Assembly (NCBI GenBank): GCA_021852135.1
Contig: JAJZOB010000011.1
Coordinates: forward strand, 1 to 15,989
DNA: 15,989 nucleotides
Direction of reading: 5' to 3'
Origin: Nanobdellota archaeon
GTDB taxonomy: Archaea; Nanoarchaeota; Nanoarchaeia; Parvarchaeales; Parvarchaeaceae
Shown here: positions 7,768-13,629 of the stretch, piece after piece
Position numbering within the stretch: position 1 is the first letter of the stretch
How the letters are laid out: each line of letters begins with the position of its first letter
Translations under genes and position numbers: made by a program
Notes under the pieces: model-generated
Told to the model about the DNA's origin: nothing
Database searches by the model: none
The model's input: only the letters and a program-made list of their open reading frames with translations

Positions 7768-10188
7768 TTATTTATGTTTTTTACCGTATTTTCTGTGCCT
7801 TATCTGCTCAAATAAAAGCAAAATCACTAAAATGACCATTATTATGCCAATGATTATGTATAATTCGTATAAGCCTGCGGTAATCGATAGAGTACTGGAA
7901 AGTGCATTTAGGTTATTAAAAAAGAATTTTGAATTATAAGCAATTATTGTTGCATTATATGTTTTCTGCGGTAAATTTGCAAATGTAACCCCCCCCAATA
8001 CGTTTGTGTAGTTTTTGAAAGATACGTTGTCAACTTTTATAGTTACACTGGCTCCTACAACCGGAATTCCCAATATAGTCACAACTTTTATATTTATGTT
8101 TGATACTGGCATAGTAACATTTAGATTGTTCTCCGAATTTGTTTGGAGTGTTTGGTTTATGTTCAAATTTACACCATCATAACTTGCATTTTTGATTGTA
8201 ATTTCGTTGTCTCTTGGCGCCCAAATATAATAATTTTCGTATTTTTCAGTTATGTTTTCAAAAGACATATAAAAGTAGGAAGGTTTAATTACGGACCCTT
8301 GCCTTGATAAAAAGTTTATAGTGTAATTGAACTCTTTTATGAAATTTACAGTTATAATATTTTTAAAGTTCTTTGTAAGGTTCGGAGTTAAGTATCTATT
8401 ACCAGCTATTATTTGTGGTTGGGTATGTATATAAATATCGGAATTATTGTTGGAATAAATATACCCTCCGTTACTTACTAAGGAATAGACTTTTTTAATA
8501 GTTTTCGATAAAGGCGTAGCAGTATAGTAGGAGATGTTTGCTACTAGCCCTGTAGTTCCATTTAAAAATTTAAAAGTTACTTTTGGATCTTTTATCCACG
8601 AAAAACTTACATTGAATGGGGACAATATCTTTATTGCATAATTATTAGTTTGTAGCAATGTTCCGTTGTCTATGTTGAAACCCAACAGTACTTCTTGATA
8701 TTGAGAATAGTTTTCCAATTTTTTTGTAGAAATTGTTAGCATGCTGCCATTCTTTATGTATTCACTTCTGTTGTTTAGTCCGTTGTAGCTATACTCATTT
8801 ATAAGGAAATAGACTGAAAAATTCATGTTTATTGTGCCGGATTGGTTTATAAAAAATGACACGGCATGGTTGTCCGTATTCACAATCCCAGACATAGAAG
8901 TAAACAGAATCTCTGTGTTTGAACTAATGTTCTGGGAATATGCAGTAATATCCACTTTTTGACCAAATGCGAATTTTAAAGTAGTTGATCTAGTGTAATT
9001 TTTACCATTTATACTAAAGATACCGTTTACAGGGTCATTAAAATATACCTCATAAGTAGTATTCGAAAGCGCTTCTACCAGTTGGTATACTTTTGGGGAA
9101 CCTAATCCAGTTACTTCATTGTATTTTCCATCTGCGCAGTATAAACCATTACAGCCACTTGTTATATTATTAAAGACAACATTTCCAATGCTATTAAATA
9201 TGCTGTAAAGATGGTTATTAAGGTATCCCTCATCACCATGCAGATTTTGGTTTATTAATGAATCAATTGCGGCCCATGACGGAGCTGCCAAGCTTGTTCC
9301 ATAAAGTGCAGTCCAGCCAGAATTAGCATATACACAAACAGGAGTCCCAGCGTCAAATGCAACGTCTGGTACCATTCGATAAGAACTTAGGTCTGGTTGA
9401 AATGGAGGTCTGGTAAAAAATTGACTTTGTCCCCCCCCACTCCCGTTCCAGCCTACCTCTGATTTATAATCTCCATTTGAATATATTGAAAGGGTAGTGC
9501 CTCCTACCGCAATAACATTTGGGCTAGAGGCTGGAAAGTTAACATTTGGGGTATTATATGAATTATACGCACCGGTGTCACCACTTGCTACGAATACATT
9601 TATGCCATTTGACTGTGCGGATTGAAATATGGGATTTAAATAGTCTATAGACTGTTGGTTGTACTCAAGTTCTGATGATCCCCAGCTAAGCGATATGGTG
9701 TTTGCAGGAATGTTATTTACTGTATAGTTCACGGTCTGAAAAAGCCAAGAGTCATTTGGAGCTACCATCAAGTATATTTTTGCGCCGGGCGCCAAGGAGT
9801 GGGCCACTTCTACATCTAAAGCAGTTTCATATGTCCAGTTGATTGGATAAGAACTAGGGCTTCCAAACGGTTCTTCTATTATAAGGTTAGATCCGTTCGT
9901 AAGAGCATTTAAACCGTAATACGAATCAAAGGCGTTTACATCCTGCTGCAAATCCGGATCACCGTGTGCTACAACTATGGCAATTGCTTGACCACTTCCA
10001 TTTATATTAAGATTATATAAAGGTAAAAAATTATAAGCAGTTCTCAGATTTTGGGGCGTTAAATAACTGCAAACTTGGTTTTGCAGCGGTACTTCTTGGA
10101 AATTTAAACTTATCCCTTTAGACCCGTGTGTTATAGATACTGACAATAGCAATATCATTAAAATAAGTAGAGGTATGACCTTTTGCAT
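7768..10188 (-). CDS. Membrane-anchored S53 (sedolisin/kumamolisin) acid peptidase
   Basis: This 806-residue secreted protease has a signal peptide (1-22, basic start then LLILMILLLSVSI). The catalytic domain of family S53, serine-carboxyl peptidases active at low pH, covers about 40-375. The tetrad is complete: Glu121 and Asp125 in YETALDVEVAHSLAPGAKI, oxyanion Asp204 in ASGDTG, and nucleophile Ser299 in GTSLAAP. The conserved GSGGGQS (249-255) and NEVTGLGSP (357-365) segments are present. The usual large N-terminal pro-domain is missing. Residues 376-765 form beta-rich, Asn/Ser-rich repeats; one near 700-755 (INIKVVTILGIPVVGASVTI) looks like a carboxypeptidase-regulatory or Ig-like fold. 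A single membrane helix (about 774-794) and a basic tail end the protein, so the catalytic part faces outside. It is the first gene of the unit with the secretion ATPase and TadC-like protein. It could degrade external protein for nutrition or process surface or pilus subunits. Confidence 0.92.
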   Translation of the reverse strand: MQKVIPLLILMILLLSVSITHGSKGISLNFQEVPLQNQVCSYLTPQNLRTAYNFLPLYNLNINGSGQAIAIVVAHGDPDLQQDVNAFDSYYGLNALTNGSNLIIEEPFGSPSSYPINWTYETALDVEVAHSLAPGAKIYLMVAPNDSWLFQTVNYTVNNIPANTISLSWGSSELEYNQQSIDYLNPIFQSAQSNGINVFVASGDTGAYNSYNTPNVNFPASSPNVIAVGGTTLSIYSNGDYKSEVGWNGSGGGQSQFFTRPPFQPDLSSYRMVPDVAFDAGTPVCVYANSGWTALYGTSLAAPSWAAIDSLINQNLHGDEGYLNNHLYSIFNSIGNVVFNNITSGCNGLYCADGKYNEVTGLGSPKVYQLVEALSNTTYEVYFNDPVNGIFSINGKNYTRSTTLKFAFGQKVDITAYSQNISSNTEILFTSMSGIVNTDNHAVSFFINQSGTINMNFSVYFLINEYSYNGLNNRSEYIKNGSMLTISTKKLENYSQYQEVLLGFNIDNGTLLQTNNYAIKILSPFNVSFSWIKDPKVTFKFLNGTTGLVANISYYTATPLSKTIKKVYSLVSNGGYIYSNNNSDIYIHTQPQIIAGNRYLTPNLTKNFKNIITVNFIKEFNYTINFLSRQGSVIKPSYFYMSFENITEKYENYYIWAPRDNEITIKNASYDGVNLNINQTLQTNSENNLNVTMPVSNINIKVVTILGIPVVGASVTIKVDNVSFKNYTNVLGGVTFANLPQKTYNATIIAYNSKFFFNNLNALSSTLSITAGLYELYIIIGIIMVILVILLLFEQIRHRKYGKKHK
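7989..7996 (-). repeat. G8 homopolymer tract in protease gene, distal
   Basis: Eight consecutive G bases on the coding strand encode the end of Leu731, Gly732, Gly733 and the start of Val734. Loss or gain of one G leads to a stop within about 17 codons, before the membrane helix near residues 774-794. Mononucleotide runs this long are unusual in AT-rich coding DNA. Confidence 0.8.
9431..9438 (-). repeat. G8 homopolymer tract in protease gene, proximal
   Basis: Eight consecutive G bases on the coding strand encode Gly251-Gly253 of the conserved S53 segment SGGGQS. The glycines themselves are conserved in the family, but the use of GGG GGG GGA is a codon choice. Loss of one G reaches a TAA within about 16 codons, before the catalytic Ser299. 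Confidence 0.8.
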
Positions 10189-10209
10189 AGGCTAGTAAAA
10201 CAGTGACTA

Positions 10210-10220
10210 AATTTAAAATT
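10210..10220 (-). promoter_or_regulatory. TATA box of the S53 protease operon
   Basis: On the minus strand the run aattttaaatt lies about 22-32 nt before the protease ATG (10188), which fits a leaderless start. The 86-base spacer is divergent and shared with the eL42 promoter. Confidence 0.45.
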
Positions 10221-10243
10221 ATTGCAATTTCAAATATAGAAAA

Positions 10244-10253
10244 AGTTAAATAC
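10244..10253 (+). promoter_or_regulatory. TATA box of the eL42-eS27 operon
   Basis: The run agttaaatac lies 22-31 nt before the eL42 ATG at 10275, the spacing expected for a leaderless archaeal mRNA. No Shine-Dalgarno sequence precedes the ATG. Confidence 0.45.
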
Positions 10254-10274
10254 TAAGCTATTTATTGAAACTAA

Positions 10275-10568
10275 ATGAAATTACCAAGCCAAGTTAGAAG
10301 ATACTGCAGATTCTGCAAAGAACACACCCTACAAAAAGTGGTACAGGTAAAGGGTGGCCAGAGAGGGACATTGACTGCAGGTAGTCGAAGAAAAGGCTGG
10401 AATCTTGAGCACGGGTATGGTTCTACGCCTTATCCAATGTTTGAGCATGCAAAGAGGCTTGGCATAAAGCAGTCAAAGAGGATAGACTTAAGGTATAAAT
10501 GTACAAAATGCGGTAAAATGACTACCCAGAAAAGAGGTAAAAAAGCAAAAAAGTTGGAGATAAAGTAA
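10275..10568 (+). CDS. rpl44e: Large-subunit ribosomal protein eL42 (L44e)
   Basis: This 97-residue protein is the archaeal/eukaryotic ribosomal protein of the large-subunit E-site region. It has the typical basic composition and a zinc site formed by CRFC (Cys11, Cys14) and CTKC (Cys76, Cys79). The central GGQRGTLTAGSRRKGWNLEHGYGS and PYPMFEHAKR segments are family signatures. It heads a unit with eS27, whose start codon lies one base after its stop. This eL42-eS27 pairing is conserved widely in archaea, usually followed by aIF2-alpha and Nop10; those genes do not follow here. Confidence 0.97.
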   Translation: MKLPSQVRRYCRFCKEHTLQKVVQVKGGQRGTLTAGSRRKGWNLEHGYGSTPYPMFEHAKRLGIKQSKRIDLRYKCTKCGKMTTQKRGKKAKKLEIK

Positions 10569-10569
10569 A

Positions 10570-10761
10570 ATGGAAGAAATCATATTCAGACCGTCAGAAG
10601 GCAAATTTTCAAAAGTAAGGTGCAACAAATGCAAAAATGAACAGGTAATATTTACAAAAGCTTCTACAGAAGTAAGGTGTTTGGTATGCAATGAAGTGCT
10701 TGCAACCCCTACTGGCGGGAAGGCTAAGATACTGGCTGAAGTAATAGAAAACTATTCTTAA
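10570..10761 (+). CDS. rps27e: Small-subunit ribosomal protein eS27
   Basis: This 63-residue zinc-ribbon protein of the small ribosomal subunit has the four ligands Cys18, Cys21 (CNKC) and Cys37, Cys40 (CLVC), and ends with the typical LATPTGGKAKI segment. It starts one base after the eL42 stop, so the two are co-transcribed. The next gene starts two bases after its stop. Confidence 0.96.
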   Translation: MEEIIFRPSEGKFSKVRCNKCKNEQVIFTKASTEVRCLVCNEVLATPTGGKAKILAEVIENYS

Positions 10762-10763
10762 TT

Positions 10764-11168
10764 ATGAATAGATTAGTTAAAGAATGGAAGTACGTTATAT
10801 TAGCCTCGCTTGCATTTTTGCCACTCGGTTATTTAGGTTTGCAGACCCCTTATGAACCAGTTGCGTTTATTCTCGGGATAAGCGATGGTTTTTTAGGGAT
10901 TATAATTATTTTGAACTCTTATGAAGCAGGATTTACCGATGGAGCAAAATCAACAAAGGCGAAATCGATGACGATATTAAAACAAACTAGACTATTCTGG
11001 TTTAAGATAATTGCTATAGATTTGGGAGTCGTGTCGATAGTGGGGCTCATCTTTATTTTGACTTTGAACCAAGCAACCGTTTTAACTAATTTTGATACGT
11101 TTGGGTTGGGGATAATTGCATTGGCCATACTTGTAATAGAATTTGTAAGTTTGAGAAATTCATTATAA
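10764..11168 (+). CDS. Small four-helix membrane protein of unknown function
   Basis: I do not recognise a family. The 134-residue product has four probable membrane helices (about 10-27, 32-50, 81-101 and 110-129). A more polar loop, EAGFTDGAKSTKAKS (54-68), lies between helices two and three. The N-terminus is basic (MNRLVKEWKY), suggesting that it lies inside the cell. The ATG comes two bases after the eS27 stop, so the gene is almost certainly translated from the ribosomal-protein mRNA, in the place where aIF2-alpha is often found in other archaea. It has no visible catalytic motif. The nitroreductase gene that follows has its own TATA box, so this gene is probably the end of the ribosomal unit. 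Confidence 0.8.
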   Translation: MNRLVKEWKYVILASLAFLPLGYLGLQTPYEPVAFILGISDGFLGIIIILNSYEAGFTDGAKSTKAKSMTILKQTRLFWFKIIAIDLGVVSIVGLIFILTLNQATVLTNFDTFGLGIIALAILVIEFVSLRNSL

Positions 11169-11170
11169 TA

Positions 11171-11178
11171 TTTATATA
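11171..11178 (+). promoter_or_regulatory. TATA box of the nitroreductase gene
   Basis: A near-consensus tttatata lies 23-30 nt before the ATG at 11201, inside the 32-base spacer. This supports a leaderless transcript that begins at the nitroreductase. Confidence 0.65.
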
Positions 11179-11200
11179 TCCTAGAGTCGTTTAAAATTCT

Positions 11201-11743
11201 ATGGACGTATATGATGCTATAACTAAGAGGAAAACTGTTTATTCCTTTTTGGATAAAGAGGTAAGCGAGGATATAATACTTAAATTAATAGACTCAGCAG
11301 TGAGATCTCCCACAGCAGGGGGAATAAGAGAGTACGAGTTCATCATAGTGACCAATGCAGACGTAAAAAGTGAAATAAGCAAGGTCTCCCTTACACCCCA
11401 TATAGACTCTGCGCCGCTCATAGTAATAATCATATGCGATAAGTCAAAGATGGATGCAGTGTTTGATGAAGAAGATAGCGAAACGTTCTGCGTTGAAAAT
11501 GCTGCGCTTGCAATAGAAAATCTGCTTCTTATGGCAAGCAGCTATGGTCTTGGAAGTGCGTGGATAGCAACTCTGCAGCAGGAAGAAATTAAAAAACTTT
11601 TAGCTATACCCGAAAAATACAAAGTGAGGGGGATAATCCCAATAGGGTACATAAAGGAGGACGGAGAAGTGAAAACCGGCGGGCCAAAGGTAGATTTAAG
11701 TAGGATAGTACATATAGAAAAGTTTAATAGCAATGCAGATTAA
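11201..11743 (+). CDS. Nitroreductase-family FMN oxidoreductase
   Basis: This 180-residue protein belongs to the nitroreductase fold, homodimeric FMN enzymes that reduce nitro compounds, quinones or flavins with NAD(P)H. Visible family segments are the N-terminal AITKRKTVYSF (6-16, the phosphate-binding RRSxRxF region in altered form), RSPTAGGIREYEFIIV (35-50), CVENAALAIENLLLMASSYGLGSAWI split over 97-122, and IPIGY (146-150). The true physiological substrate cannot be read from sequence. The altered first motif (KRKTV for RRSxR) suggests a divergent subgroup. Its promoter is separate from the ribosomal unit, and Sec61-beta follows by 11 bases, so the two may share a transcript. Confidence 0.9.
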   Translation: MDVYDAITKRKTVYSFLDKEVSEDIILKLIDSAVRSPTAGGIREYEFIIVTNADVKSEISKVSLTPHIDSAPLIVIIICDKSKMDAVFDEEDSETFCVENAALAIENLLLMASSYGLGSAWIATLQQEEIKKLLAIPEKYKVRGIIPIGYIKEDGEVKTGGPKVDLSRIVHIEKFNSNAD

Positions 11744-11754
11744 AATATAAAAAT

Positions 11755-11922
11755 ATGTTAAATAAAAAAGCACAGACAAGGATGCCTTCCTCCTTTGGAG
11801 GATTAGTTCAGTACTACTCAGATTATAAGAGCAAGATAACCATAAAGCCAAGGACCGTAATAATTTTTGGTATTATTCTAGTTATAGTAGTAGTTGGGAT
11901 AAAGCTAGCATTCGGTAGTTGA
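11755..11922 (+). CDS. secG: Preprotein translocase Sec61-beta subunit (archaeal SecG)
   Basis: This 55-residue protein is the small tail-anchored subunit of the SecYE-beta protein-conducting channel. After a short basic N-terminus comes PSSFGGLVQYYSDY (11-24), close to the archaeal signature in which a Gly-Leu-hydrophobic stretch is followed by an aromatic pair. Next is a KITIKPRTV segment (27-35), and then a single C-terminal membrane helix (35-53). The length and layout match archaeal Sec61-beta. It is easy to miss because it is so short. The ATG lies 11 bases after the nitroreductase stop; tttaatag at 11723-11730 could serve as its own weak TATA box. Confidence 0.9.
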   Translation: MLNKKAQTRMPSSFGGLVQYYSDYKSKITIKPRTVIIFGIILVIVVVGIKLAFGS

Positions 11923-11965
11923 AAAATAAAAAAGCAGTTTTTGAGTCCGAGTATGCAAAAACTGC
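11923..11965 (-). terminator. Hairpin plus T-tract downstream of the Hjc gene
   Basis: The perfect 10-bp inverted repeat gcagtttttg (11934-11943) and caaaaactgc (11956-11965) encloses a 12-base loop. Read on the minus strand, the hairpin is followed by six T, an A and five T, the form of an intrinsic terminator. It would end the wHTH-Hjc transcript and lies about 76 bases past the Hjc stop. Archaeal termination usually needs only the T-tract, so the hairpin may have another role. Confidence 0.5.
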
Positions 11966-11987
11966 CTTTCAATAAAAAAACTCATAC

Positions 11988-12010
11988 CTCTTTTTAATTT
12001 TGTTTATATT
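11988..12010 (+). terminator. T-rich terminator for the Sec61-beta transcript
   Basis: The plus strand reads cctctttttaattttg and further T-rich bases, about 65 bases after the Sec61-beta stop. Archaeal RNA polymerase stops at such T-tracts. The assignment rests on position and base composition only. Confidence 0.35.
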
Positions 12011-12040
12011 AAAGTATTTGCTGGAAACTATTGGAAACAG

Positions 12041-12373
12041 TTAACTCTCCAATTTTTCTATAAAAGTATCTATGTCTTCACCTTCATCCTCAGATATTGT
12101 CTTCTTAGGAGGAAGCACTACTGTTCTACCCCTGCTGAAATGCACAACAAGTCTGAAAGGAAATCCAGCATATTTATCTTCCATGTAGCCATAATAGTAA
12201 AATTTATGCTTGTTTGTCGATTTAATCTGCAAAAAAATGCAGATTCCATTTTTAAATGCTATTATATCATATTCACCCAAGCTTCCACCGGCTCTTACCA
12301 CCTTCCAACCTCTCTTTATGAAATTTAACTTTACGTTCCTTTCAGCACGATACCCCTTCATTTTGTTAAACAT
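12041..12373 (-). CDS. hjc: Holliday junction resolvase Hjc-like nuclease (active-site Glu is Gln)
   Basis: This 110-residue protein looks like archaeal Hjc, the PD-(D/E)XK endonuclease that cuts four-way DNA junctions in recombination and repair. The N-terminal KGYRAERNVKLNFIKRGWKV (6-25), with Glu11 and the RAGGS turn (27-31), and EYDIIAF (34-40, Asp36) match the family. In the third motif, where Hjc normally has E-V-K, the sequence reads LQIKS: Gln49 replaces the metal-binding Glu and Lys51 is kept. The protein is slightly short for Hjc and ends in an acidic tail, SEDEGEDIDTFIEKLES. The ATG lies two bases behind the stop of the membrane wHTH gene, so they form an operon. It could be an Hjc with altered metal use, an inactive DNA-binding relative, or a different nuclease of the same fold. 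Confidence 0.75.
   Translation of the reverse strand: MFNKMKGYRAERNVKLNFIKRGWKVVRAGGSLGEYDIIAFKNGICIFLQIKSTNKHKFYYYGYMEDKYAGFPFRLVVHFSRGRTVVLPPKKTISEDEGEDIDTFIEKLES
12224..12245. repeat. Inverted repeat over the Hjc active-site codons
   Basis: Arms aatctgca (12224-12231) and tgcagatt (12238-12245) enclose an A6 loop. The hairpin covers the codons of the Cys-Ile-Phe-Leu-Gln-Ile segment that contains the Gln replacing the catalytic Glu. It may be chance. Confidence 0.5.
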
Positions 12374-12375
12374 TT

Positions 12376-13356
12376 TTACAGCCTCTTTACTTTATTCACT
12401 CTTCCTTCCTGCTTTATTTTTAAAAGTTTGTAATTTGTTAACTTTGACAGGATTTTGCTGACCTTTATCTTTGAGAACCCCGTCTTTTTTATTATGTCTG
12501 CCTGGTAAGTAAAGCCTATCTTGTTAACAGCTGCCAAAACTGCTTTTTCATCACGGTTCAATAAATCTAGAATAAACTTTTTATTCGGCTTTTTCTTTGG
12601 CTTATTCGAGGAACTTCGTTTGTATTTGCTGTGGTAAAAGTACCAAATTATAACAGCTGCAAGAAATATAATTATGAGAATAACGATGTAATATAAATAA
12701 TAATTTTCATCTGATGGTTTCTTACTTACAAATTTTAAGTTATATTCAATTGTAAAAGGCAAATCTATGTAATATCCAGTGATATTTGGATAGCTTTGAT
12801 TTATTAGATTCCAGGATATTTCAAAATGGTTGCCAACAGATGTTATAGTTGAGCTTGGCTCATCATATGCATCGCTCGGTATGTATGCTCCGCTTGGAAG
12901 GAGCATTTTTATACTCAATGAGCGGGTGAAGCTGGATGGAAGAAAGAATATTGTTGAATTAAAAGAATTGTTTGTACTGCTATAATTTTGATAATATCTA
13001 TATTGCAGGTTTATTGGCGCCCCTGGCGTTACGTTGTATAAACCTATTAGTATGCAGCCATTAGAAACTGAAAATGTGTGGCAGTCCTTAGAAGGATAGA
13101 CCTTAAACTTTAATCCACCTAAGGCTGTCAAGTTAAATATATTTGAAGGCAGACTTATGTTGAATTCAGAAGCAGATACATTGTATAATGTTATGGTATA
13201 CTGCACCATTGAGTATGAATAAAAATTTGAGGTCTGTGTGATATTGTCGAATATGCTCACCTGCGAATATGGCTGTGCATTGGCTTTTCCCACCATAATT
13301 AAAACTATAAATACTGCAAGTAACAATATAACGTATCTAAATTTATTTCCTTTCAT
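12376..13356 (-). CDS. Membrane-tethered winged-helix protein with extracellular domain
   Basis: This 326-residue protein has a signal sequence (about 8-27, VILLLAVFIVLIMVG). An extracellular beta-rich domain follows (28-217), rich in Asn-X-Ser/Thr sites and containing one Cys pair (Cys92, Cys101). A single membrane helix covers about 219-241. A very basic linker (SKYKRSSSNKPKKKPNKK) precedes a C-terminal winged-helix DNA-binding domain (262-326), in which DEKAVLAAV, YQADIIKKTGFSKIKVSKIL (284-303) and the wing NYKLLKIKQEGRVNKVKRL are clear. The layout, with an outside sensor, one helix and an inside MarR/ArsR-like wHTH, is known in archaea for membrane-bound regulators, but the ligand and targets are unknown. 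It is the first gene of a unit with the Hjc-like nuclease, two bases apart, and may also control its own promoter or that of the divergent eL43 cluster. Confidence 0.8.
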   Translation of the reverse strand: MKGNKFRYVILLLAVFIVLIMVGKANAQPYSQVSIFDNITQTSNFYSYSMVQYTITLYNVSASEFNISLPSNIFNLTALGGLKFKVYPSKDCHTFSVSNGCILIGLYNVTPGAPINLQYRYYQNYSSTNNSFNSTIFFLPSSFTRSLSIKMLLPSGAYIPSDAYDEPSSTITSVGNHFEISWNLINQSYPNITGYYIDLPFTIEYNLKFVSKKPSDENYYLYYIVILIIIFLAAVIIWYFYHSKYKRSSSNKPKKKPNKKFILDLLNRDEKAVLAAVNKIGFTYQADIIKKTGFSKIKVSKILSKLTNYKLLKIKQEGRVNKVKRL

Positions 13357-13380
13357 AGTCCTGATTTAATACATTTTACA

Positions 13381-13390
13381 CTATAATATA
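13381..13390 (-). promoter_or_regulatory. TATA box of the wHTH-Hjc operon
   Basis: On the minus strand tatattatag lies 25-34 nt before the ATG at 13356. It sits in the 77-base divergent spacer shared with the eL43 promoter. Confidence 0.45.
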
Positions 13391-13401
13391 ATAAACTAAG
13401 C

Positions 13402-13411
13402 TTTAAATATA
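13402..13411 (+). promoter_or_regulatory. TATA box of the eL43-RpoP-Pcc1-prefoldin cluster
   Basis: The near-consensus tttaaatata lies 23-32 nt before the eL43 ATG at 13434, so the transcript is probably leaderless. Two out-of-frame ATGs at 13424 and 13427 would be excluded from such an mRNA. Confidence 0.6.
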
Positions 13412-13433
13412 AAAAAGTAATAAATGATGAGAT

Positions 13434-13628
13434 ATGAGAACTGCCAAATATGGTGTAGGTGTAAGGAAAAGGATTGATGCAATAAAACAGCAGAGATCTG
13501 AAAAGTATGCCTGTCCTAGGTGTAAAAAGCTTTCGATAAGGCGACAATCCTCGGGTATATGGAAATGCAAACATTGCGGATTGGTAATTGCAGACAATGC
13601 CTATAACCTAAGTTCAAAGGTGATATAA
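13434..13628 (+). CDS. rpl37ae: Large-subunit ribosomal protein eL43 (L37Ae), short form
   Basis: This 64-residue zinc-ribbon protein of the large ribosomal subunit has the ligands CPRC (Cys27, Cys30) and CKHC (Cys45, Cys48) and the typical middle RRQSSGIWKC. The start KYGVGVRKRIDAIKQQ matches the family's basic N-terminal helix. It is shorter than usual: the C-terminal helix that follows the AxxAY segment in most archaeal homologues is cut to NLSSKVI. The frame and stop are clean, so this looks like natural shortening. RpoP begins one base after its stop. The order eL43, RpoP, Pcc1 and prefoldin beta is a conserved archaeal gene cluster. Confidence 0.93.
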   Translation: MRTAKYGVGVRKRIDAIKQQRSEKYACPRCKKLSIRRQSSGIWKCKHCGLVIADNAYNLSSKVI

Positions 13629-13629
13629 G

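Noticed and set aside
12022..12038. Direct repeat tggaaac (twice) just past the Hjc stop
   Set aside because: Only two 7-base copies ten bases apart; too short and too few to be a CRISPR or attachment site.
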